Assembly: GCA_022774705.1 (NCBI GenBank)
Contig: JALFLM010000032.1
Coordinates: 1-33,677, forward strand
Direction: 5' to 3'
DNA: 33,677 bases
From: Lachnospiraceae bacterium
GTDB taxonomy: Bacteria > Bacillota > Clostridia > Lachnospirales > Lachnospiraceae
Part shown: positions 9,003-16,392 of the stretch, piece after piece
Numbering within the stretch: the first letter of the stretch is position 1
Layout of the letters: every line of letters starts with the position of its first letter
Notes under the pieces: generated by a model
Told to the model about the DNA's origin: nothing
What the model saw: only the letters and a program-made list of their open reading frames with translations
Databases searched by the model: none
Program-made: the position numbers and the translations under genes

Positions 9003-9031
9003 TTGACACTCCTTTATGATGCGATTATACT
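9003..9031 (+). promoter_or_regulatory. Sigma-A promoter of the metal-efflux operon
   Basis: TTGACA (9003-9008), a 17-bp spacer and TATACT (9026-9031) form a near-consensus promoter, with transcription expected to start near 9038. It points at the HMA and P-type ATPase genes. Such a strong promoter implies tight repression, fitting the two ArsR-type genes around it. Confidence 0.8.
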
Positions 9032-9052
9032 ACAGCCATAACAAATAAACAA
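9024..9052 (-). promoter_or_regulatory. Overlapping divergent promoter of arsR-araC
   Basis: On the minus strand TTGTTT (9052-9047), a 17-bp spacer and a perfect TATAAT (9029-9024) face left. Its -10 box shares bases 9026-9029 with the -10 of the + strand promoter, so the two promoters cannot easily be occupied at once. An imperfect CAAG/CTTG dyad around 9050-9066 overlaps the minus -35 and is a candidate repressor site. Confidence 0.6.
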
Positions 9053-9091
9053 GTGCTTAATGCTTGAACAAAAGAAAGGAGTTTTCTATTT

Positions 9092-9310
9092 ATGAAGAAA
9101 ACATATAAGATTGAAGTAGACTGTGCAAACTGTGCAAACCTGATGGAAGATGCAGCAAAGAAAACTGCCGGAGTTGCAAATGCAACGGTTAATTTTATGA
9201 CACAGAAAATGATCGTAGAATTTGAAGAAGGTCAGGAACCGAAAACAGTTATGGCAAGTGTTGTGAAAGCCTGCAAAAAAGTAGAACCTGACTGTGAAGT
9301 GTTTATCTGA
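9092..9310 (+). CDS. HMA-domain metallochaperone-like protein
   Basis: This 72-residue protein is a single heavy-metal-associated ferredoxin-like domain (beta-alpha-beta-beta-alpha-beta). The metal motif is DCANCAN with Cys11 and Cys14. The aspartate before the first Cys and the absence of Met recall Zn/Cd/Pb-type HMA domains more than copper chaperones. AAAGGAG lies before the ATG. It is followed 143 bp later by a P1B ATPase that has no HMA domain of its own, so this protein likely works as the detached metal-delivery domain of that pump. Confidence 0.88.
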   Translation: MKKTYKIEVDCANCANLMEDAAKKTAGVANATVNFMTQKMIVEFEEGQEPKTVMASVVKACKKVEPDCEVFI

Positions 9311-9363
9311 TAGACAAAAGTTTCCCTTGTTCCTGAAAATTAATAAAGACTATAAAACCAAAT

Positions 9364-9392
9364 CGCCCCGGAATAGGATATATTTTGGGGCG
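9364..9392 (+). other. Intercistronic hairpin before the P1B ATPase gene
   Basis: CGCCCC (9364-9369) pairs with GGGGCG (9387-9392) around a 17-nt AT-rich loop, between the HMA gene and the ATPase gene. It has no T-run of terminator length. It may stabilise the upstream message and set the chaperone-to-pump ratio. Confidence 0.45.
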
Positions 9393-9453
9393 TATATTTC
9401 AAATAATATATGAAAAAATAATCATATGTTCAATAAAAAGGTGGGACAACATT

Positions 9454-11343
9454 ATGACAAAAAAACAGAAAACTATGCTGATCAGAATTTTAATAGCTAC
9501 AGCAATGTTAATCGGACTTTCATTGGCCCCGATTAGTGGCTTGCCGAGGATGGCACTTTATATGGCCACATATCTGATCATTGGATATGACATTTTAAGA
9601 AAAGCGATAAAAGGAATCATTAATGGACAGATCTTTGATGAAAATTTTCTGATGGCAGTGGCAACGGTAGGTGCGATCGCACTGGCTATTTATGAAAAAA
9701 GCGGTGATTATAATGAAGCGATTGCTGTTATGTTATTTTATCAGATCGGTGAATTGTTTCAGAGCTATGCCGTTGGAAAAAGCCGTCGCAACATCAGTGC
9801 GCTGATGGATATCCGTCCGGATTATGCGAATATTGAAAAAGACGGAAAACTGGAAAAAGTAGATCCGGATGAAGTGGAAATTGGCAGTATTATTGTTGTC
9901 CAGCCGGGCGAAAAAGTTCCGCTGGATGGAATCATAACAGAGGGAAACTCTTCACTGAATACCAGTGCCCTGACGGGTGAAAGCCTCCCAAGAGAAGCAA
10001 ATATCGGAGATGAAGTGATCAGTGGATGTATCAATATGACGGGTGTCCTTAAGATTCGAACAACAAAAGAGTTTGGAGAATCTACCGTATCAAAGATTCT
10101 GGAGCTTGTAGAAAATTCCAGTTCCAGAAAATCAAAATCAGAAGATTTTATTTCAAAATTTGCAAAGGTATATACCCCTGCAGTTTGTATCGCAGCACTG
10201 GCACTGGCAATTTTACCGCCGGTTGTTCGAAGTCTGTTCATGGGACTTCCGGCACAATGGGGTTCCTGGATTTACAGAGCATTAACCTTCCTTGTAATTA
10301 GCTGTCCATGTGCGCTTGTAATCAGCATTCCGTTAAGTTTCTTTGCCGGAATTGGTGGTGCAAGCCATGAAGGAATCCTGGTAAAAGGTTCTAATTATCT
10401 GGAAACTCTGTCAAAAACAAAGGTTGTAGTATTTGATAAGACAGGTACTTTGACACAGGGTGTATTTGAAGTAAACGGCGTTCATCATAACACAATGGAA
10501 GAAGCAAAGCTTCTGGAGTATGCAGCACTGGCAGAAAGCTCTTCTTCCCATCCGATCAGTAAGAGTCTGCAGCGCGCATATGGAAAAGAAATTGACAGGA
10601 ACCGTGTCAGTGATATACAGGAAATCAGCGGTCATGGTATTCTGGCAAAGGTAGATGGAACATCTGTTGCAGCCGGAAACAGCAAATTGATGAAAAAACT
10701 GGGTATTTCTTATTCAGACTGCCATAGTGTAGGGACCATAATCCACATTGCAGTAAATGGAAGTTATGCTGGTCACATTGTAATTTCGGATGTGGAAAAA
10801 CCACATGCAAAAGATGCGATTAAGGCTCTGAAAAAAGCAGGTGTTGAAAAGACAATCATGCTTACCGGAGATGCAAAACGAGTGGCAGATCAGGTGGCTG
10901 CAAATCTTGGGGTTGATGAAGTACACAGTGAACTTCTGCCAGGAGACAAAGTTGACGAAGTTGAGAAAATTCTGGAATCCAGAAAAGGAACAAAGGGAAA
11001 GGTTGCATTTGTTGGTGATGGCATCAACGATGCTCCGGTACTTTCCAGAGCCGACATAGGAGTTGCAATGGGAGCAATGGGAAGTGATGCTGCCATTGAG
11101 GCTGCAGATGTTGTTTTAATGGATGATGATCCGATTAAGATTGCAAAAGCAATCAGAATTTCAAGAAAATGTCTTGGAATCGTATATCAGAACATTGTTT
11201 TTGCTTTAGTAGTAAAATTTGCCTGCCTGATTCTTGGCGCATTAGGTATTGCGAATATGTGGTTTGCGATTTTTGCAGATGTGGGAGTAATGGTTCTTGC
11301 AATTTTAAATGCAATCAGAACCTTACATGTTAAGAACTTGTAG
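9454..11343 (+). CDS. P1B-type heavy-metal ATPase, Zn2+/Cd2+/Pb2+ type
   Basis: The metal-exporting membrane ATPase has about 629 residues. It shows TGES (174-177, actuator), the CPC transport motif (284-286), the phosphorylated DKTGT (Asp328), an SHPIS His-Pro motif in the nucleotide domain and GDGIND (521-526). Lys588 in membrane helix 7 and Asp609 (ADVGVMVL) in helix 8 match the ZntA/CadA (P1B-2) group, which exports Zn, Cd and Pb from the cytosol. The N-terminal HMA domain is absent; the separate gene at 9092 supplies it. AAGGTGGG lies before the ATG at 9454; a longer in-frame start at 9385 lacks a ribosome site. A second repressor gene follows. Confidence 0.93.
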   Translation: MTKKQKTMLIRILIATAMLIGLSLAPISGLPRMALYMATYLIIGYDILRKAIKGIINGQIFDENFLMAVATVGAIALAIYEKSGDYNEAIAVMLFYQIGELFQSYAVGKSRRNISALMDIRPDYANIEKDGKLEKVDPDEVEIGSIIVVQPGEKVPLDGIITEGNSSLNTSALTGESLPREANIGDEVISGCINMTGVLKIRTTKEFGESTVSKILELVENSSSRKSKSEDFISKFAKVYTPAVCIAALALAILPPVVRSLFMGLPAQWGSWIYRALTFLVISCPCALVISIPLSFFAGIGGASHEGILVKGSNYLETLSKTKVVVFDKTGTLTQGVFEVNGVHHNTMEEAKLLEYAALAESSSSHPISKSLQRAYGKEIDRNRVSDIQEISGHGILAKVDGTSVAAGNSKLMKKLGISYSDCHSVGTIIHIAVNGSYAGHIVISDVEKPHAKDAIKALKKAGVEKTIMLTGDAKRVADQVAANLGVDEVHSELLPGDKVDEVEKILESRKGTKGKVAFVGDGINDAPVLSRADIGVAMGAMGSDAAIEAADVVLMDDDPIKIAKAIRISRKCLGIVYQNIVFALVVKFACLILGALGIANMWFAIFADVGVMVLAILNAIRTLHVKNL

Positions 11344-11373
11344 AATATATTGGATAACTGGGGAATTTCATAT

Positions 11374-11658
11374 TTGAATGAAAATGAACTGTATTCTGTA
11401 GCAGAACTGTTTAAAATTTTTGGAAATACTTCACGAATCAGGATTTTACTTGCCCTCCACGAAAAAGAAACATGTGTAAATTGTCTTGCCAAAGAACTGG
11501 ATATGTCAGAATCATCCGTATCGCACCAGTTAAATATTCTAAAAGCACACCGCTTAATAAAGAGGAGACGGGAAGGAAAACTGATATTTTACAGTCTTGC
11601 AGATAAACATGTTCGCCTGATTATTGATACAGGTCTGGAACATATATGTGAATTATAG
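11374..11658 (+). CDS. SmtB/CzrA-like zinc-responsive ArsR family repressor
   Basis: This winged-helix repressor has about 94 residues, with GNTSRIRILLAL, the recognition helix SESSVSHQLNILKA and the wing RRREGKLIFYSL. Its last helix, DKHVRLIIDTGLEHICE, holds D, H (+2), H (+13) and E (+16). This is exactly the alpha-5 zinc-site spacing of SmtB (Asp104, His106, His117, Glu120). It should therefore release DNA on zinc or a similar ion. The TTG at 11374 follows GGGGA (11360-11364); an in-frame TTG at 11350 has no ribosome site. It is the last gene of the HMA-ATPase operon and ends just before a terminator. Confidence 0.87.
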   Translation: MNENELYSVAELFKIFGNTSRIRILLALHEKETCVNCLAKELDMSESSVSHQLNILKAHRLIKRRREGKLIFYSLADKHVRLIIDTGLEHICEL

Positions 11659-11682
11659 AATATATGGTGATCCGACAAAGGG

Positions 11683-11709
11683 AGTGGCAGCGCAGGCTGC
11701 CACTTTTTC
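11683..11709 (+). terminator. Rho-independent terminator of the metal-efflux operon
   Basis: AGTGGCAGC (11683-11691) and GCTGCCACT (11696-11704) form a perfect 9-bp stem with a GCAG tetraloop followed by TTTTT. It separates the ATPase operon from the foldase operon. Confidence 0.9.
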
Positions 11710-11717
11710 TGTAAATC

Positions 11718-11749
11718 CCCATAATTTTCCCATAACTTTTCTTTATACT
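11718..11749 (+). promoter_or_regulatory. Candidate OmpR/PhoB-type box and promoter of the foldase operon
   Basis: CCCATAA occurs at 11718-11724 and again at 11729-11735. The two are separated by TTTT, giving an 11-bp period. A TATACT -10 box follows at 11744-11749. No good -35 box exists at the right distance, so the repeats sit where an activator would replace it. This is the geometry of Pho-box-like sites of OmpR/PhoB family regulators. The response regulator at 17832-18518 is the obvious candidate, by inference. Confidence 0.55.
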
Positions 11750-11788
11750 GTGCCTGCAAAATATTTATGCATTTCAGGAGAATGTAAA

Positions 11789-13939
11789 ATGGCAGAAAAT
11801 GACAAAATACCGCAGGTACAGGATGATGAAAATGAACTGGAACAAAAGGGAAAGGATGGTGATCTGAATAACGAGATAGAATCAGAAACAGTGCTGTCGG
11901 ACTTTTTACATGCTATGGGATTTAAAAATACGAAAAAGGAGAAAAAAACTAAAGACAAGCAGGAAGAAGTGCCTAGGGATGGTGAAATGACGGAATCCGT
12001 CGAGGAGGAAGAGTCAGAACCAGAACATGAGATAATGGTTGTACCAGAACAACGTACCAGAAGGAGATGGCCGCTGGGGGTATTTGGAGCGATGGCTCTG
12101 GGCGGGGCAGCATTGGGCATATACCACAGCCTGCCAATGCTACAGGAGCCAAAGCCACCGGCCCCGGATGTTGTAGCAACTTATAATGATCAGAAGATAA
12201 CAATAGAAGAACTAAAGAATTTTATTGCTGCAGAAGGTGCAAAAGAAAGAGAGCATATGCTATGTCCAACACATGGTTATGACCATTCAAAGTGTGATGC
12301 AACGGAAGAGTGCGAAATACATCCTGTAGATTCATTAGAAGGATATCAGGAAATGGTATCCAAAATGGCTTCGGAACAAATGATTTTAAACTGGGCCAAA
12401 GAAAAGGGAATCACTGGCAGGGAAGAAGTTCAGCATAATATGGAAGATCTGTTGAATGATGCAACAGTTGAACAGTATATGTCGCAGCTTCATGAAGAAA
12501 ATGTATCTCCTGAGTCAATTTCCAAGACAGAAGTTCAGCAGTACTATTCAGAAAATCAGGATAAATTCAAAGGAAAAAGCCTGGATGAGTCAGAAGAAGA
12601 AATCAGAAAGACACTTGCTTCTGAAAAAGATGGAAGTTTTTTTGAAACATACTTTGAGGATTTGAAAAAAACATCAGGATTACAGGTGAATTATGACGTA
12701 TTAGAAGTTAATACACCAACAAAAGAAGAAATCTCTGATTACTATGAGCAGAATAAAGAAAAATATCAAACGTCTGCTTCAGCGGATTACAGCGAAATAA
12801 AAATTGCGGACGGAAAGATGGATACTGCTACAGAAGCAGTAAGAAAAATACGTTCCGGAGAAAGTCTCGAAAATATAGCAGGTTCTTTTGGCAAAGATAA
12901 GAAGGTATTCAAAAATTCGATAGACCTGTCTTCGGATACAGAACTGGGAAAAACAATTGCCACTATGAAAGAAGGTGAAATCAGCGAACCGATAGAAAAT
13001 GAAGATGGAAGTATCAGTATCATAAAAGTAAATCAGAAAAAAGAAGGAGGGGTAAAAAAATTATCCGAAGTAACAAAAGAAATTGAAAATATTTTGTTGC
13101 AGGAAAATATAGATAAAGAATATACAACAAGAAAAAATGACACTTTATTTGTGGTTCACAGCAGACGTTATACACTGGGTGACTTTTATAAAGAATTTCA
13201 GGAATTATCAGAAGAATATCGTTCCAAATTTTCTACTTTTGAGGAGAAAAAGAAACTGGTAGAACAGATGATTGCCAAAGAATTGTTATTGGAAAAAAGC
13301 ACTGATGGTGCGGATGATGGAGAAAACAGCCACAGTTTTGAAGAACTGCAGGTTCAGTATCTTTATCAGGTGATGCACCAGGAAACAGTAGATACAAATC
13401 TAGATGAACCTACAGAGGAAGAAATCAAACAGTATTACGAAGAGAATAAAGAATCTCTGGTGACACCGGCCTCTGTAGAGCTGAGTCTGATCTGGATCAG
13501 TCAGGGAGAAAATGGCGAAAAGAAAGAGCAGGCAAAGGCTTCTGCCGAAGAAGCATATGGGTTATTAAAAGAAGGGAAAGATTTTGCTGAAGTAGCAAAA
13601 CAATATTCTGAAGATACTTCAGCTGAGAATGGTGGACAGATAACGGGGCAAATCTACAAAAATCATTTGGCTGAACCACTTGCTGAAGCAGTGTTTTCTT
13701 TAAATGAAAATGAATTCAGTAATGTGATCGAATACCAGAATGCTTTTTATATTTTGTTGGTAAGAAGCAAATCTGCAGAAGAGTTAAAGCCATTAGAGGA
13801 ACTGTCAGATGCAATAAAAAGTCATTTAAATGAACAGGCACATGATAAGCTCTCGGAAGAGTTATCACAACAGATTCTAAATGATGCGGATCTAAAGATT
13901 TATGACAGAACCCTGAAAAAGATGCTAACAGAGACATAG
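11789..13939 (+). CDS. Membrane-anchored parvulin/SurA-like peptidyl-prolyl isomerase
   Basis: The 716-residue extracytoplasmic foldase has an acidic, charged N-terminus (1-93), one membrane segment (about 94-118), a SurA_N-like start (DVVATYNDQKITIEELKNFI), a degenerate parvulin-like repeat (about 331-432) and a clear parvulin domain (about 560-665). The parvulin domain shows LLKEGKDFAEVAKQYSED, NGGQITG and EPLAEAVFSLNENEFSNVI. A Cys/His cluster lies just outside the membrane: C159, H162, H166, C169, C175, H178. AGGAGA precedes the ATG at 11789; the frame is open upstream but crosses the terminator. It lies 9 bp before the CDF-SPFH gene, suggesting joint action in envelope protein folding under metal stress. 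Confidence 0.85.
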   Translation: MAENDKIPQVQDDENELEQKGKDGDLNNEIESETVLSDFLHAMGFKNTKKEKKTKDKQEEVPRDGEMTESVEEEESEPEHEIMVVPEQRTRRRWPLGVFGAMALGGAALGIYHSLPMLQEPKPPAPDVVATYNDQKITIEELKNFIAAEGAKEREHMLCPTHGYDHSKCDATEECEIHPVDSLEGYQEMVSKMASEQMILNWAKEKGITGREEVQHNMEDLLNDATVEQYMSQLHEENVSPESISKTEVQQYYSENQDKFKGKSLDESEEEIRKTLASEKDGSFFETYFEDLKKTSGLQVNYDVLEVNTPTKEEISDYYEQNKEKYQTSASADYSEIKIADGKMDTATEAVRKIRSGESLENIAGSFGKDKKVFKNSIDLSSDTELGKTIATMKEGEISEPIENEDGSISIIKVNQKKEGGVKKLSEVTKEIENILLQENIDKEYTTRKNDTLFVVHSRRYTLGDFYKEFQELSEEYRSKFSTFEEKKKLVEQMIAKELLLEKSTDGADDGENSHSFEELQVQYLYQVMHQETVDTNLDEPTEEEIKQYYEENKESLVTPASVELSLIWISQGENGEKKEQAKASAEEAYGLLKEGKDFAEVAKQYSEDTSAENGGQITGQIYKNHLAEPLAEAVFSLNENEFSNVIEYQNAFYILLVRSKSAEELKPLEELSDAIKSHLNEQAHDKLSEELSQQILNDADLKIYDRTLKKMLTET

Positions 13940-13948
13940 GAGTAATTA

Positions 13949-15487
13949 ATGATGGGAAGAAAAGAAAAAACAATTTTAGTGACAATCATTGCAAATATCA
14001 TTTTGATTATCCTGAGATTCTTTCTTGCAGATATTTCGGGGAGTATTGGTCTTGCGGCAAATGCATACCATTCTTTCACCGATTTATTTGTAACAAGTGT
14101 TGTATTTGCAGGACTTATGATTGCAAGATTCTGTGGAGAAAAAGCAAGAAATATATCAAGAAAAATGGAACATATCCTGGCAATTTTTGTATCAATATTC
14201 ATTTTTTATATGGGAATTGAGATTTTATCTGATGCACTCAGTGGAGAACAGACAGAATTAAAATATGTTCCGTTTGTTGCAGCCGGAGCTTTTGTAGGTG
14301 TTGTGATTAATTATTTTATGGCACGGTACAAGATTTATGTTGGCGAGCAGACCGGATCGGAAAGTCTTAAAGCAGATGGATACCATTCCAAAATGGATAT
14401 GTATTGTGGGATTGCCGTGTTAGTGGGTGTAATTGGTTCCTTGTTTGGAATGCCGGATCTGGACAAACTGGCAGCTATTGTAGCAATGGTTCTTCTGATG
14501 ATTTCCGGGTATGAAATTTTAACCGAAAATATTCGGGCATTGATGCACCCGGATGCGGTGGAAGAACATGGACATTATAATCATGGATTTCATGAAAATA
14601 AAAAGATGGCAGCAGGTATGTGTGCTGTAATGCTCATCTCATATTTGTTATCTGGAATATATACCGTAAAACTGGATGAGGAAGGTGTAGTCAGAAGATT
14701 TGGGAAAATTACCAAGGACGTTTCACCAGGTATTCATTACAGACTACCCAGTCCAATTGAAGAAGTTTCAATTGTAAATACAGGAGAGGTTCAGAGAATT
14801 GAAACAGGCATTCAGGAATTGCTTACAGGAGATACCAATCTGGTAAATATAAATTTATCAGTGCATTATCGGATTAATGATGCAACGGCATATTTACTGA
14901 ATGTGAATAACATAGACACTCTGATACAGTCAGCTGCATCAACAAGCATTCGTCAGATTGTAGGAACCAGTAAAATAGATGATATTTTAACAGATGGTAA
15001 AGAACAGATGGAAGCTGCTGCCAGGGATTCACTCAGTCAGACATTGAACAAGAGTGACTCAGGGATCGAGATTGTGAATGTTCAGCTTATCCAAGCTGAT
15101 CCACCTGAAAGTGTATTATCCAGTTTTCAGGATCTTGCGACTGCAAGGCAGGATAAGAGCATTTACATAAATGAAGCACTGTCTTATAAAAATACGATAG
15201 TACCACAGGCAAATGCTGATGCATATAAGATTGTGTCAGAGGCTGAAAGTTATAAAGAAGATAAAATTCAGACAGCCAAAGGAGATGCTGCTTTATTTGC
15301 CCAAAAAGAAAATGCGTACTCTAAATCGAAAAAAGTAACAAAGTTCCGTTTATATCTGGAAGCGATGGAAAAAGTACTTCCGGATGCACAGAAACTTCTG
15401 CTCGGTGCGGATGTAAATGTGAATAATGCAGAACTTTGGATTGGAAATAATACAAATTCAGGAAACCAGGAGGATAATGCAAATTGA
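13949..15487 (+). CDS. Cation diffusion facilitator fused to HflK-like SPFH domain
   Basis: This 512-residue fusion begins with a six-helix CDF transporter domain (about 1-197). Its metal site is HxxxD in helix 2 (His41, Asp45) plus HxxxD in helix 5 (His146, Asp150), the HD-HD set of Zn/Cd exporters. The usual cytosolic CDF C-terminal domain is missing. Instead comes a His-rich linker (EEHGHYNHGFH), a seventh membrane segment (MCAVMLISYLLSGIYTV) and an HflK-like SPFH domain with a coiled coil. That topology puts the SPFH part outside, as in HflK. AGGAG (13938-13942) precedes the ATG. The reading frame is continuous, with no stop between domains. The SPFH part resembles the second HflK gene, suggesting duplication then fusion. 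Confidence 0.87.
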   Translation: MMGRKEKTILVTIIANIILIILRFFLADISGSIGLAANAYHSFTDLFVTSVVFAGLMIARFCGEKARNISRKMEHILAIFVSIFIFYMGIEILSDALSGEQTELKYVPFVAAGAFVGVVINYFMARYKIYVGEQTGSESLKADGYHSKMDMYCGIAVLVGVIGSLFGMPDLDKLAAIVAMVLLMISGYEILTENIRALMHPDAVEEHGHYNHGFHENKKMAAGMCAVMLISYLLSGIYTVKLDEEGVVRRFGKITKDVSPGIHYRLPSPIEEVSIVNTGEVQRIETGIQELLTGDTNLVNINLSVHYRINDATAYLLNVNNIDTLIQSAASTSIRQIVGTSKIDDILTDGKEQMEAAARDSLSQTLNKSDSGIEIVNVQLIQADPPESVLSSFQDLATARQDKSIYINEALSYKNTIVPQANADAYKIVSEAESYKEDKIQTAKGDAALFAQKENAYSKSKKVTKFRLYLEAMEKVLPDAQKLLLGADVNVNNAELWIGNNTNSGNQEDNAN

Positions 15488-16392
15488 GAAAAATACCTAA
15501 ACAAGTAGTAATCGGAACAGGGCTTATAGCAATTCTTTTTGTGGCAACTTTAATGGTATATAAAGTGGATGTAACTGAATATGCAGTTGTAACGCAATTC
15601 GGAAATCCTGTAAATGTAAATGAAAATCCTGGACTGAAAGTAAAACTTCCAGATCCGGTTCAGTCTGTGCAGAAGCTGGATAAGAGAGTTCAGGTATATC
15701 AGACTAATTCCATAGAACTTCTGACATTAGATAAGAAAAGTGTGTCATTAGATTATTATGGAGCATGGAAAATAACAGATCCTGTTTTGTATCTGAAAAC
15801 GGTGAAAGATCAGATCGGAGCAGAAGCCAGACTTACAGATGTTTTCTCTTCCAGTCTGGGTGTCCAGCTTGGTAAGTACAATCTGGAGCAGCTGGTAAAT
15901 ACCAATGCAGAAGAACTGCAGCTTGATACGGTGATAACAGATGCTGTTACCTATGCCAAAGAAAAAGCAGCAGAATATGGCATTGAAGTTGTGGATGCAC
16001 AGATTCGTGTATTAAATTTTCCAGAAGCCAACAAGCAGAGTGTTTATGACAGAATGAGTGCTGAACGTGAGCAGATGGCTCAGAAATACAGAGCAGAAGG
16101 AAGTGAAGAGGCAGCTAAAATACGTGCTGATGCAGAAAAAGAACAAAAGCTGATTCTTGCGGAGGCATATCAGCAGGAACAGCAGATTAAAGGTGAAGGT
16201 GATGCGGAGGCCATTCGGATTTATGGAGAAGCATACCAAAAAGATCCTGAGTTTTATGAATTTATCCGTACACTGGAAACTTATGAGAAAACAATAGATG
16301 GTAACACAACACTGATTTTGCCGTCAACAGCAGAGATACTGAAATATTTAAGTGGAAGCACAGATGGGGCGGAAGGAGAGAATGCTGAATGA
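15484..16392 (+). CDS. hflC: HflC-like SPFH membrane protein
   Basis: The 302-residue SPFH/prohibitin protein has one N-terminal membrane segment (about 8-26), the SPFH core starting VDVTEYAVVTQFG, the HflC-like DYYGAWKITDP and YDRMSAEREQMAQKYRAEG stretches, and an Ala/Glu/Lys coiled coil. In Proteobacteria HflC pairs with HflK to cage the FtsH protease and limit degradation of membrane proteins. The TTG start overlaps the stop of the CDF-SPFH gene and follows AGGAGG at 15468-15473, so translation is coupled. No ftsH is in the window; the partner would be the chromosomal FtsH, by inference. Confidence 0.88.
   Translation: MRKIPKQVVIGTGLIAILFVATLMVYKVDVTEYAVVTQFGNPVNVNENPGLKVKLPDPVQSVQKLDKRVQVYQTNSIELLTLDKKSVSLDYYGAWKITDPVLYLKTVKDQIGAEARLTDVFSSSLGVQLGKYNLEQLVNTNAEELQLDTVITDAVTYAKEKAAEYGIEVVDAQIRVLNFPEANKQSVYDRMSAEREQMAQKYRAEGSEEAAKIRADAEKEQKLILAEAYQQEQQIKGEGDAEAIRIYGEAYQKDPEFYEFIRTLETYEKTIDGNTTLILPSTAEILKYLSGSTDGAEGENAE

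Noticed and set aside
9385-9453. Longer start for the P1B ATPase
   Set aside because: No ribosome site precedes 9385 and the extra residues overlap the intercistronic hairpin; ATG 9454 follows AAGGTGGG.
11624-11788. N-terminal extension of the foldase gene
   Set aside because: The upstream open frame crosses the terminator (11683-11709) and the promoter; the ATG at 11789 has a good ribosome site.
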